Below, piece by piece: positions 1 to 7,831 of a stretch of DNA of 64,000 nucleotides. This DNA comes from Chryseobacterium geocarposphaerae (GTDB lineage: Bacteria > Bacteroidota > Bacteroidia > Flavobacteriales > Weeksellaceae), in NCBI RefSeq assembly GCF_002797535.1, contig NZ_PGFD01000001.1, forward strand, positions 1,736,001 through 1,800,000. Direction: 5' to 3'. Position 1 is the first letter of the stretch; every line of letters starts with the position of its first letter. Under the pieces are notes generated by a model. The model was not told the DNA's origin and ran no database searches. It was given only the letters and a program-made list of their open reading frames with translations. Made by a program: the position numbers and the translations under genes.

Positions 1-324
1 ACCAGCGAGGTGATTTTAAAATCACCATTTTCTTACGCCGGAAATATCATCAGTACTCTAAAAGGATTTAATGATAAAACTTTTCTTACCAAACACTCGT
101 TCTACCGTCTTTTCAGCATTCAGACCGTAAATTGCGGAACGAGCAGCTGGCTGAATTTCTTCATGAAAAGAGAGGAAAAAGAAGAACTTTTCAACCGTGG
201 CTTCCAGGCTGCTCTCGATTTTCTCAATCACTTCGACTGGGAAAAATATAAGTATGAAAGAATGATGCTCTCTATGAAAGAGAAAAAGATTTTGAAAGAA
301 GAGGATACACCAACTGTAGGGTAA
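1..324 (+). CDS. Patatin-like phospholipase, C-terminal fragment (5' end outside window)
   Basis: The frame is open from base 1 to a TAA at 322-324, so only the last ~107 residues are seen and the GTG at 10 is not the true start. The segment near the middle (QTVNCGTSSWLNFFM, then a charged stretch ending RGFQAALDFLNHF) resembles the end of bacterial patatin-like lipases, where an 'I-T-G-x-x-x-x-D/F' strand is followed by a helix of the form KEELFxRGxxAAxxFL. The catalytic GxSxG serine and Asp would lie upstream of the window, so activity cannot be judged. The assignment rests on the C-terminal pattern only; another alpha/beta hydrolase-like family is possible. Confidence 0.5.
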   Translation, partial: TSEVILKSPFSYAGNIISTLKGFNDKTFLTKHSFYRLFSIQTVNCGTSSWLNFFMKREEKEELFNRGFQAALDFLNHFDWEKYKYERMMLSMKEKKILKEEDTPTVG

Positions 325-350
325 ATCTTACACTTTTTAATTTTAAATAT

Positions 351-854
351 ATGACGAAATACATCTGCCAATGTTGTGGCGAAGAAAAAGAAGATTGGCC
401 TGCAATCGCTTATTCTGCACCTTATCCATATTTCCAATTATCTGAGGAAGAACTTAAAAATTCTGAATTAACTCCAGATTTATGCATCATTAGATATCCT
501 GATGAAACATGTTACTTTGTTCGCGCAGTTCTGATTCAGGAAGTCAATGAAAGTTGCCAGGATCTTGAATATGGAATCTGGGTTTCCTTAAGTGAAAAAA
601 GTTTTAACGAATATGTGGAAAATTATGATAATGAAGAATTCGAAGGTGGATATTTCGGATGGCTTTCAAATTATTTTCCTGATTATGAATTCAGTGAAAG
701 TATTCCTACTGATGTGATCGTTAACAACAAAATAGGAAGACCATTTGTTTATCCTCATGAAAGTCATGAACATCCATTTGTAAAAGATTTTTACAGCGGA
801 ATTTCTAAAGAGGAAGCTGAAAGGAGGGTTAATGTAGTTTTAAATAAAAACTAA
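351..854 (+). CDS. DUF2199 domain-containing protein
   Basis: This 167-residue soluble protein begins with a cysteine cluster (C6, C8, C9 in CQCCGEEK) that looks like half of a metal knuckle. It continues with D-L-C-I-I, a Phe/Arg-rich strand and GIWVSLSEKSF, the signature core of DUF2199. No signal peptide or membrane segment is visible. The function of the family is unknown to me. The TAA stop shares its last base with the ATG of the next gene, so the two are probably translationally coupled. The neighbourhood of small unknown genes suggests an accessory cluster. Confidence 0.8.
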   Translation: MTKYICQCCGEEKEDWPAIAYSAPYPYFQLSEEELKNSELTPDLCIIRYPDETCYFVRAVLIQEVNESCQDLEYGIWVSLSEKSFNEYVENYDNEEFEGGYFGWLSNYFPDYEFSESIPTDVIVNNKIGRPFVYPHESHEHPFVKDFYSGISKEEAERRVNVVLNKN

Positions 855-1318
855 TGTACAAGCTAGCCTCTATAAAAAAGTTCACTGATAAGTATTTTGT
901 CATTATCCTTTTTGTATTCCTTGCTTTATTTATCATTTTTTGTTTAATTGGTTCAGCAATAGAAACAAAAAATATGCTCAAAAGACCAAAGTTCACTATT
1001 GCAATTGCCATTACAGATTGGCATCATAAAAATAATAATGGTGTAGGGACAGATTATATGTATAAACTTGATGGTGTAACCTTTAGAAGAACAATATCAG
1101 ATTCCTATAAAAAAGGAGATAAGTTTTTAATAATTTATGACTCTTTAAAACCAGAAAAATCTCAAAGCTTACCTTTATATCCTGTAAAGCAGGATTATAT
1201 AGGACTAAAGATTCCCGAAAACGGATGGAAATATGAAGAAGTTCCTTTTAAAATCGATAGCAATATTATCAGAGAGTATTTAAATGATTGGAATGTTGAA
1301 CCTTATGAATATGATTAA
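854..1318 (+). CDS. Hypothetical membrane-anchored protein
   Basis: The 154-residue protein has one strong hydrophobic helix at about residues 13-33 (YFVIILFVFLALFIIFC), preceded by Lys/Arg residues. This predicts an N-in single-span protein with a ~115-residue outer domain. That domain contains an aromatic, lysine-rich beta-like region (YKLDGVTFRRTISDSYKKGDKF) but no motif I recognise. The start overlaps the DUF2199 stop by one base, and its own stop lies inside the start of the following HAD-like gene, so the three form one compact unit. No function is proposed. Confidence 0.65.
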   Translation: MYKLASIKKFTDKYFVIILFVFLALFIIFCLIGSAIETKNMLKRPKFTIAIAITDWHHKNNNGVGTDYMYKLDGVTFRRTISDSYKKGDKFLIIYDSLKPEKSQSLPLYPVKQDYIGLKIPENGWKYEEVPFKIDSNIIREYLNDWNVEPYEYD

Positions 1319-1739
1319 AAAAATTTACTTAGATATTGATGGTGTTATTTTAACATCAAAACAAACGCAGCCCGCTAAAAACATTGAAGAGTTTATGCAT
1401 TTTATAGTTGAAAATTTTGACTGTTATTGGCTAACAACGCATTGTAAAGGAGATATAAATCCTACAATTAAATATTTGAGTAATTACTTTAGCAAGACTA
1501 CAATCTATATCTTTAAAAATATTAAACCTACCAATTGGGAGACTTTAAAAACAGAAGGTATCGACTTTTCTTCGGATTTTATTTGGCTAGATGATTATCC
1601 TTTATATTCAGAGAAATTGATTTTAGAAAAAAACAATTGCTTAGAAAATTTAATTGAAGTCAATTTGAACAACAAAGACGAATTATTAAGAATAAAAGAT
1701 GAACTAATTAAAAATGTTTTATCAAATACATCGATATAA
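1311..1739 (+). CDS. HAD-like hydrolase-fold protein
   Basis: The protein has 142 residues from the ATG at 1311. That start places the Asp motif at the usual distance from the N-terminus (MIKKIYLDIDGVIL) and overlaps the preceding stop by eight bases; an upstream ATG at 1284 would add nine residues. The DxDG motif (catalytic Asp pair), a following WLTTH strand that could be motif II, and WLDDYP late in the protein (the acidic motif IV) fit the haloacid-dehalogenase superfamily. The protein is short and lacks a large cap domain. Substrate is unknown. It resembles the small HAD proteins found in accessory gene clusters of Bacteroidota. Confidence 0.65.
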   Translation: MIKKIYLDIDGVILTSKQTQPAKNIEEFMHFIVENFDCYWLTTHCKGDINPTIKYLSNYFSKTTIYIFKNIKPTNWETLKTEGIDFSSDFIWLDDYPLYSEKLILEKNNCLENLIEVNLNNKDELLRIKDELIKNVLSNTSI

Positions 1740-1785
1740 ATCCAATCGCTTTTCTTAACTTTAATAGCACCAAATACAATAATTT

Positions 1786-2292
1786 ATGAAAAACTCATTA
1801 CTACTAGCCTTAGTTATCTTTTTAGGATTTGTAAGTCATTTAAATGCTCAAAAAATATCAGACGGACAATCTGTTGATATCAACGGGATGAGCGTCACTT
1901 TTAATATTTTAAATAAGGAAAGTGTTGAAGTCGGAGGAAAACCTTTTGACCGCTATAAAGTTTCGGCAACGGTAAAAAATAACTCGGACAAGTCTTATAA
2001 TATCAGGCTTACTTCATTTCCTCAAATCGTAAGTAATATTGGCATTGTAGAACTGGACTGCATCAATGCTACCGGAGCCAAGCTGACTTCAAAGAAAATC
2101 CAGCTGAAAATGAAAGCGCAGATCATTAATGTTACATATTCAGCGTATGATAAATCCGGAAAATTCATGAACTCTACCATTCCTGTCACCGGAAGCTATT
2201 ATTTTGATGCAGGAGATTCTATCAGTGACAATGCTATTTTCATTGTTCCGCAAGGTGAAAAGCCCGATGTTTCGGTGAGAAGTTTAAAATAA
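1786..2292 (+). CDS. Secreted protein of unknown function
   Basis: The 168-residue product starts with a clean Sec signal peptide (residues 1-22, MKNSLLLALVIFLGFVSHLNA then Q), the typical flavobacterial A-Q cleavage. The mature part is rich in Ser, Asn and beta-branched residues (SATVKNNSDKSYNIRLTSFP), suggesting an immunoglobulin-like beta sandwich, possibly of the intracellular-proteinase-inhibitor or DUF4352 type. No sorting domain or lipobox is present, so it is probably periplasmic. Its 46-bp gap from the HAD-like gene leaves operon membership open. Confidence 0.6.
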   Translation: MKNSLLLALVIFLGFVSHLNAQKISDGQSVDINGMSVTFNILNKESVEVGGKPFDRYKVSATVKNNSDKSYNIRLTSFPQIVSNIGIVELDCINATGAKLTSKKIQLKMKAQIINVTYSAYDKSGKFMNSTIPVTGSYYFDAGDSISDNAIFIVPQGEKPDVSVRSLK

Positions 2293-2325
2293 ATATTGAG
2301 ACTTAAAATCTAATATAGTATTTCG

Positions 2326-2400
2326 GCTGTCATGCTGAGCGCAGTCGAAGCATCCCTAGATTTTATACGAAAGATTTCTTCGATGTCGAAATGACAACAG
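2326..2400. repeat. Dispersed palindromic repeat, family 1, copy A
   Basis: A non-coding block begins with GCTGTCATGCTGAGCG and ends with GTCGAAATGACAACAG, giving an imperfect terminal inverted repeat (TGTCAT/ATGACA) around GAAGCATC and AAGATTTCTTCG. The same architecture recurs at 2606-2675, 31586-31667, 45985-46079 and, as a half, at 62311-62340. No coding capacity. Confidence 0.75.
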
Positions 2401-2605
2401 TGAATGTTTTCAGAAGCCATTACTTCCTTCGGCTCTTTAGATAGAAAATATAGAGAACATATTCTAATCCATGCAAGGTGTTAAAGCTGAGCGTCTCTAG
2501 GTATTGAAGTCGTCCATCTAAAGATGTTAGGATCGCTCGATTCTAATGCTTAGAATTTTTTATAGTTGTCAGAGTTCAACTTTTCTCAGTTAATAAAAGC
2601 TTAGA
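2401..2605. other. Non-coding spacer between two family 1 repeats
   Basis: About 205 bp with no convincing gene on either strand. It contains a small hairpin TTCTAATGCTTAGAA near 2541-2555 and the word TTCTAAT twice. Its base composition is a little richer in G+C than other spacers here, so it may be the remnant of a longer mobile or duplicated segment flanked by copies A and B. That is a guess; nothing recognisable as a transposase remains. Confidence 0.4.
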
Positions 2606-2675
2606 GCTGTCATGCTGAGGAATCGAAGCATCTATTGTTTATATGAAAAGATTTCTCCGTTGTCGAAATGACAGC
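2606..2675. repeat. Dispersed palindromic repeat, family 1, copy B
   Basis: The ends form a perfect 8-bp inverted repeat, GCTGTCAT at 2606-2613 and ATGACAGC at 2668-2675. Inside are GAATCGAAGCATC and GATTTCTCCGTTGTCG, closely matching copy A. The element stops 12 bp before the tag stop codon and could act as a 3' hairpin for that transcript. Confidence 0.75.
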
Positions 2676-2687
2676 AACGAAATTAAT

Positions 2688-3239
2688 CTATTTTGTATAC
2701 CATTTAGGATGATGCTTTAAAACAGTATGATACACAGGACAGCTTTCTGCATGAGAACCTTTCAGATAGCCGATACTCATCAGGAATTCATTCACAATTT
2801 CACCTCCTGTAAACTTAAAGGTTTTCTTAAAAAGCTTCATCCATTCCGGTAATGTTTTGGGATGATGATGCTCCAGCCATTTTTCAAATGAACCGAATTC
2901 TTCTTGCAAACTGAGGATCGTTTTTGCATTTTCTATGGCCGCATTTACTTTTAATTTATTTCTGATAATTCCGGGGTCGTTCAACAGCCTTTCACGGTCA
3001 GCTTCTGTATAATGGGCTACTTTTTCAATTTCAAAATTGCTGTACGCCTCTCTGAAGCTTTCCTCTTTTTTAAGAATTGTTTCCCAGCTCAATCCGGCCT
3101 GATTGATCTCCATAATCAGCCTTCCGAATAATTCATTATCATCATGAATCGGGAAACCATAATGGTTATCATGGTAATTTTTGTGAAGTTCTCTCCTGCT
3201 TTCAGGCTGCATTCCGTCGATGGCTAAGCAATAACTCAT
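2688..3239 (-). CDS. tag: DNA-3-methyladenine glycosylase I
   Basis: This is a base-excision repair enzyme that removes 3-methyladenine from alkylated DNA. The 183-residue frame from 3239 starts MSYCLAIDG and continues with YHDNHYGFP (the family's zinc-site His region), QAGLSWETIL in the recognition pocket, and a C-terminal HAESCP that should supply the remaining His/Cys zinc ligands together with Cys4. The start at 3239 is preferred over the upstream ATG at 3314, which would add 25 residues with no counterpart in the family. It appears monocistronic, with a family 1 repeat just past its stop. Confidence 0.92.
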   Translation of the reverse strand: MSYCLAIDGMQPESRRELHKNYHDNHYGFPIHDDNELFGRLIMEINQAGLSWETILKKEESFREAYSNFEIEKVAHYTEADRERLLNDPGIIRNKLKVNAAIENAKTILSLQEEFGSFEKWLEHHHPKTLPEWMKLFKKTFKFTGGEIVNEFLMSIGYLKGSHAESCPVYHTVLKHHPKWYTK

Positions 3240-3423
3240 TTTTGTTTTGATTATAATTGATGATGTAAAGATAATGGTAAGTATTGACAACTGTTTGTCA
3301 GGAATCAATTTCAAGTCTTCAATTTCTATTTTTAAACAGAAACAGGTTAAATAAAATACACTTCTTGAAGTTCTTTTCCATTGTATTTGTATATAAGATC
3401 ATTTAATTAGCCGATCTTATTTA

Positions 3424-3834
3424 TTATCTACAGTTTTCATCCCAACACCGATTGTTTATTTTCATCAATTCCAGAATACGATTAGTAAGCTCTTCATCAT
3501 GAACATATCTTCCTACACCTACCCTATAAACAACACCGTTTTTGTATGTGAAAATAGCCTGAATTTTCCTAGTATTCAGATATAAATCAATCTCACCATA
3601 ACTGTAGGCTATTCTTACTTCTTCTCCTTCAGAAAACTGATTGATCCTTTTACAGATAAATGCCAAGTCAGTCTTATTTTTTATGTTTAGATTTCTTATT
3701 CCACCATTGGATTCACACCATCGGTTTTCTATTTGTATATCTACCCCTTCACACTCTATAGGTTTATTTTTACAATTAATCAGAAATAAGAGGATAAGGA
3801 TAAAGGATATATAGTTGTTATACATTGTTCTCAT
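3424..3834 (-). CDS. Small putative lipoprotein
   Basis: The product has 136 residues, or 133 from the second Met. The N-terminal hydrophobic run ends in LFLINC, a plausible lipobox, so Cys21 would be lipidated. The mature part carries several Cys residues (IECEG, RWCES, RCWDENC) that could form disulfides in the periplasm, and a short beta-rich middle. I do not recognise the family. The gene stands alone between tag and the EamA transporter, all on the minus strand. Confidence 0.6.
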   Translation of the reverse strand: MRTMYNNYISFILILLFLINCKNKPIECEGVDIQIENRWCESNGGIRNLNIKNKTDLAFICKRINQFSEGEEVRIAYSYGEIDLYLNTRKIQAIFTYKNGVVYRVGVGRYVHDEELTNRILELMKINNRCWDENCR

Positions 3835-3887
3835 TATTTTTAGTTTTATTTATTTCTCCCAGAAGTAAATTGTTTGGTAGACATTGT

Positions 3888-4787
3888 TTATAGTGCCACA
3901 TCCTTTTGTAATCTGAAAATTTCTTTTGCATTGAAAACAATGACCGCCAGGAATATGATTGAATAGGCGAGAACCTGAATTCCTCCAAGTGCTTCATGAT
4001 AAACCGCTCCCGCCAGAATAAATGCGATAATCGGATTGATATTCAAAATCATTCCTACTTTTGAAGAAGCAATTCCGGACAAAGCATATAAATTTAACAG
4101 CAAAGGCACAATGGTATACATAACCGCAATGATTTCAATATACAGATAGAATTTGAAACCGGTAGGAATAGCCCCTGAATACGACGGAAAGAACGGCAAC
4201 AGAATGAGTGCAGCCAAGATAATATGGAAATTCAGAATCAGGAATTTATCAAACTTGGAATTGACGCTTTGAGTAATCAAATAACAGGCGTAGGTGGAAC
4301 CAATAATACTGCTGTACAGCATATCTAAAAGGTTAGAATAAGATAATAGAATACATCCTAGTCCACTCAGAAAAACAGACAGCCACTGAAGTTTAGTTAA
4401 CTTTTCACGAAGAATAAAAAACGCAAGAATAGTTGTAATAATAGGGCAAACAAGATAAGCCACCGAAGTAGCTCTTACACTCACATGATTCATGACATAA
4501 ATAAAGGAAAACCAGTTCCCGGTGAGCAGAATACTGCTCAGAATATTGAGTCCTATTATTTTCTGCTTATTTTTTTGATCGAGGCTTTTAAAATATTTAA
4601 AATTGTCCTTCAGCTTCAATCTTCTGAAAAGCACCGTTACCAAAGTCATAATAATCGCGCAGCTAAACACCCTGTAAAACAAAATATCCAATGAAGCATA
4701 AGCATGTAATGGTCTTAGAACCAAGCTAAAAGTTCCCCATGTCGCAAAAGCAAAAATAGCAGCTAAATAATATTTCAGGTTTTTCAA
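3888..4787 (-). CDS. EamA/RarD-type DMT-superfamily transporter
   Basis: A 299-residue inner-membrane protein with about ten hydrophobic helices arranged as two repeats of five, the standard drug/metabolite transporter layout. The WGTFSLVLRPL motif after helix 1, HVSVRATSVAYLVCPI in the first repeat and ILNINPIIAFILAG in the second are typical of the RarD subgroup. Substrate cannot be read from sequence; relatives export small metabolites or drugs. It is a single gene with no partner, and no terminator is evident in the 53 bp behind it. Confidence 0.85.
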   Translation of the reverse strand: MKNLKYYLAAIFAFATWGTFSLVLRPLHAYASLDILFYRVFSCAIIMTLVTVLFRRLKLKDNFKYFKSLDQKNKQKIIGLNILSSILLTGNWFSFIYVMNHVSVRATSVAYLVCPIITTILAFFILREKLTKLQWLSVFLSGLGCILLSYSNLLDMLYSSIIGSTYACYLITQSVNSKFDKFLILNFHIILAALILLPFFPSYSGAIPTGFKFYLYIEIIAVMYTIVPLLLNLYALSGIASSKVGMILNINPIIAFILAGAVYHEALGGIQVLAYSIIFLAVIVFNAKEIFRLQKDVAL

Positions 4788-4900
4788 GTGAAATTGGATT
4801 TATGAATTTAAAATGAAGGCAAAGATAGTCGATTATTAGCCATTCTAAGTTCTTTATCACTTTATAATATATAACCGTCACTTCTTGATAAGCACAAAAA

Positions 4901-4924
4901 ACCCTCTGAAAATATTCAGAGGGT
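4901..4924 (-). terminator. Intrinsic terminator of the efflux operon
   Basis: Stem ACCCTCTGAA / TTCAGAGGGT with an AATA loop, A-rich on its left side and T-rich on its right. On the minus strand the T-run follows the hairpin, 22 bp past the EmrB-type stop. It could also work on the plus strand. Confidence 0.85.
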
Positions 4925-4945
4925 TTATATAATTAAAAATAAAAT

Positions 4946-6520
4946 CTAGTGTACGCTACTTAAATCTATTTTCTCTTTACTTTTTCTTTCTTTAATGAAA
5001 AGGATAAACGGAATACAAATCAGGAATATTACTCCTAAATAAAGGAACACATCCATATACGATAATACAGTTGCCTGTTTTGTTACAGATAAATCCAGCA
5101 TTTTGTAAGCCGCATTCAATGCTGCATCCGGAGTCATTCCTTTGGCGACAAAGCTCGCTTTTAATGCATTCACCCTCTGCTGAACATCAAAGTCGGTGGA
5201 ATCTAAATGGGTAATCAGATTCACCCTGTATTTCTGACTCGCATTAGCGATAAATGTGGTAATCGCTGCGATTCCGAAAGATCCTCCCAACTGTCTCATC
5301 ATACCGGTGAACGCCGCTCCCTGACCAATTTCCTGACCTTTCAATGTACTTAACGATAGTGAAGTAATCGGAATGAATAACAATCCAAGACCTGCTCCCC
5401 TTACAATCAGCATCCAGAAGAAAGCATCTTTACCGGTATCGGGTGTCAGAATTTTATAGCCCCAGAAACTGTAAATAAAGAATATAAATAATCCTAAAGA
5501 GACAAGAATCTGTTGTTTGGCACCTTTGGATAACAATCTACCAATGATAGGCATCATAAAGGCGGTAGTCAACGCGGCAGGAATCATCAAAGCTCCCGAC
5601 TGAAGCGCCGTCCATCCCAAAATACTCTGGGTATACAACGGAACAATAAAGGTAGAACCATACAATCCAAATCCTAATACAAAGGACATCACGGTACCGA
5701 TCCTCAAATTACTGTTCTTCAATACTCTTAATTCCACAATCGGATATTTGAACGTAAGCTCCCTCCAGATGAATAATATAAATCCTAAAGCTGCCGATAT
5801 TGTAAATACAACAATCCACTCACTGGCAAACCAGTCTTCTTCATGGCCTCTTTCCAGAATATATTGTAATGATCCAACAGTAACTGCCAGTAAACCAATT
5901 CCTATCCAGTCAACATCCGAAGCTTTACGCTTTTCAGCATATTTTGGACTTCTCACAAACTGAAGCGTCATTAAAGTTGCTGCAATACCGATAGGAATAT
6001 TGATATAGAAAATATACGGCCAGCTGAAATTATCTACGATATATCCCCCAAGAGGCGGTCCTAACGTGGGACCGATAATTACTCCCAGACCATAAATCGC
6101 TTGAGCCATACTTCTTTTTTCAATCGGATAAGATTCCGTAATGATCGTTTGAGAAGTTACCAGGAGAGCTCCTCCTCCGATTCCCTGCATCAATCTGAAA
6201 AATACCAATTCCCAAATATTCGTCGCGTTTCCGCATAAGAATGAAAATACGGTAAAGATGATGATGGAAGCCGCGAAATAATTTCTTCGCCCGAACTGCT
6301 GGGAAAGCCAGCTCGTCATTGGTACAATAATTACGTTACCTATGGCATACGCCGTAATTACCCAACCTACTTCAGAAAGTGTAGCTCCCAGATTTCCCTT
6401 CATTTCATTGAGGGCAACGTTTACAATCGTGGAGTCCACAATTTCCAGTAGTGCACAAAGAATAGCCGTAATCGTAATGATTACTCTTCGGGCACCGTAT
6501 TCTACTAATGAATCCTGCAT
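4946..6520 (-). CDS. DHA2-family MFS efflux permease (EmrB/QacA type)
   Basis: The 524-residue permease of a tripartite drug exporter has about 14 transmembrane helices. The family marks are an acidic residue in helix 1 (LEIVDSTIVNVAL, residues 25-37), FGRR after helix 2 (motif A) and G-x-x-x-G-P-x-x-G-P-P-x-G-G near residues 145-159 (antiporter motif C). It should use proton motive force to push amphipathic compounds into the HlyD adaptor and TolC channel encoded just upstream. A 189-bp gap holding an inverted repeat separates it from the adaptor gene, unusually long for this operon. Confidence 0.92.
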   Translation of the reverse strand: MQDSLVEYGARRVIITITAILCALLEIVDSTIVNVALNEMKGNLGATLSEVGWVITAYAIGNVIIVPMTSWLSQQFGRRNYFAASIIIFTVFSFLCGNATNIWELVFFRLMQGIGGGALLVTSQTIITESYPIEKRSMAQAIYGLGVIIGPTLGPPLGGYIVDNFSWPYIFYINIPIGIAATLMTLQFVRSPKYAEKRKASDVDWIGIGLLAVTVGSLQYILERGHEEDWFASEWIVVFTISAALGFILFIWRELTFKYPIVELRVLKNSNLRIGTVMSFVLGFGLYGSTFIVPLYTQSILGWTALQSGALMIPAALTTAFMMPIIGRLLSKGAKQQILVSLGLFIFFIYSFWGYKILTPDTGKDAFFWMLIVRGAGLGLLFIPITSLSLSTLKGQEIGQGAAFTGMMRQLGGSFGIAAITTFIANASQKYRVNLITHLDSTDFDVQQRVNALKASFVAKGMTPDAALNAAYKMLDLSVTKQATVLSYMDVFLYLGVIFLICIPFILFIKERKSKEKIDLSSVH

Positions 6521-6540
6521 AGTTATTTTTACGATGTAAA

Positions 6541-6704
6541 AAGTGAATTGTCAATAATCAGTCTACTTTGTTGTCAATTTTACTACTTCATTTCACACTG
6601 CATCACTGACCTCTCTTATAAAACCTATCCCAACTTCATCTCAATTTCCGGTCTTCATTTCATGTTCATCATTGACCTGCCTTCGCAAAATTGACAATTC
6701 ACTT
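6541..6704. repeat. Intergenic inverted-repeat element, family 2, inside the efflux operon
   Basis: A perfect 15-bp inverted repeat, AAGTGAATTGTCAAT at 6541-6555 and ATTGACAATTCACTT at 6690-6704, brackets a non-coding T/C-rich segment that includes CCTTCGCAAAATTG. A degenerate version of the same layout occurs at 11178-11255. On mRNA it would fold into a long hairpin between the adaptor and permease genes, so it may change their ratio. Confidence 0.7.
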
Positions 6705-6709
6705 ATATA

Positions 6710-7813
6710 TTATTTCAACGAAACTTCTGCTTTCACGTTCATTCCTGTTCTCAATCTTTTTGCAATATCCTTATCAAGATTTACAAAGTCTATTTTTACA
6801 GGAAGTCTCTGAACCACTTTTACGAAGTTACCACTTGCGTTATCCGGAGGCAAAATTGAGAACGTAGCTCCTGTTGCAGGAGAAAATGAACTTACAACTC
6901 CTTCAAATTCTCTATCAGGAAAAGCATCAATCTCGATCTTCACTTTCTGGCCTTCCACCATTTTATCCACCTGGGTTTCCTTGAAGTTGGCCACTACCCA
7001 TTTCTGGTCATTTTTAACTAAGGCAAATAACTGAGAACCTGCCTGTAAATATTGTCCTGCCTGAATTGGAACTTTTCCAACATATCCGTCTTCCGGAGCA
7101 ACGATTACTGTATAAGATAAGTTTAGTTTTGCATTTTCTACATCTACTTCTCTTTGTTTTGCAACGGATCCTGCAACACTAATCTGTTGAGAGCTTGCTG
7201 CTGTCTGAGAAGACGCAACATTAGTTTGCTGGGCAATCTGATTTTTCTGGTCAATTAAAACCTGTAACTGTCTGTCGGCAGATTGTTTTGCTGCTAAAGC
7301 CTGCTCATATTGTTGCTCGGTAATAGAATGATCTTTTACCAATACTGAATATCTTTTTAAATCCTGACCCGTTTTCCAAACATTTACTTTTGCTGCTTCA
7401 ATTTGCGCATTGGCAGTAGTAACTGCTGCTTCTGAAGTATTGATGTTTTTAGAGGTTGCTGTAGTAGTAGCTTCTGCGTTCGCGATATTGCTTTTTGCCG
7501 TTACCAAAGCAGCCTGAGCTTGTTCAAGCGCCATCTTCTGATCTCTGTTATCTAAAATAACCAAGGTATCTCCTTTTTTGACGAATTGGTTATCTTTTAC
7601 TTTAACTTCCGTTACATATCCTGAAATTTTAGAAATTACAGGTGCTAAGTTTGAAGCGATCTGAGCATCGTCAGTTTCTTCGTGAACCTGCCCGTAAGAA
7701 TAAGTTTTATATCCGTAGATTCCTCCACCGATTAAAACAACCGCCAAGATTATTGGGAAAACTAAACTTTTTTTCTTTTTAGGTTCAGTCGCTTGTGTAG
7801 TATTATTTTCCAT
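6710..7813 (-). CDS. HlyD/EmrA-family periplasmic adaptor protein
   Basis: The 367-residue membrane-fusion protein has one N-terminal membrane helix (about residues 16-34, VFPIILAVVLIGGGIYGY). A first half-lipoyl strand set follows (ISGYVTEVKVKDNQFVKKGD), then a long Ala/Gln/Thr-rich coiled-coil hairpin (about 75-235). The second lipoyl half (VIVAPEDGYVGKVPIQAGQ) and a beta-barrel domain complete the EmrA pattern. It would link the EmrB-type permease to TolC across the periplasm. It sits 18 bp after the TolC gene, and a permease gene follows beyond a repeat element. Confidence 0.92.
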   Translation of the reverse strand: MENNTTQATEPKKKKSLVFPIILAVVLIGGGIYGYKTYSYGQVHEETDDAQIASNLAPVISKISGYVTEVKVKDNQFVKKGDTLVILDNRDQKMALEQAQAALVTAKSNIANAEATTTATSKNINTSEAAVTTANAQIEAAKVNVWKTGQDLKRYSVLVKDHSITEQQYEQALAAKQSADRQLQVLIDQKNQIAQQTNVASSQTAASSQQISVAGSVAKQREVDVENAKLNLSYTVIVAPEDGYVGKVPIQAGQYLQAGSQLFALVKNDQKWVVANFKETQVDKMVEGQKVKIEIDAFPDREFEGVVSSFSPATGATFSILPPDNASGNFVKVVQRLPVKIDFVNLDKDIAKRLRTGMNVKAEVSLK

Positions 7814-7831
7814 TGTTGGTATCGTTCTTAA

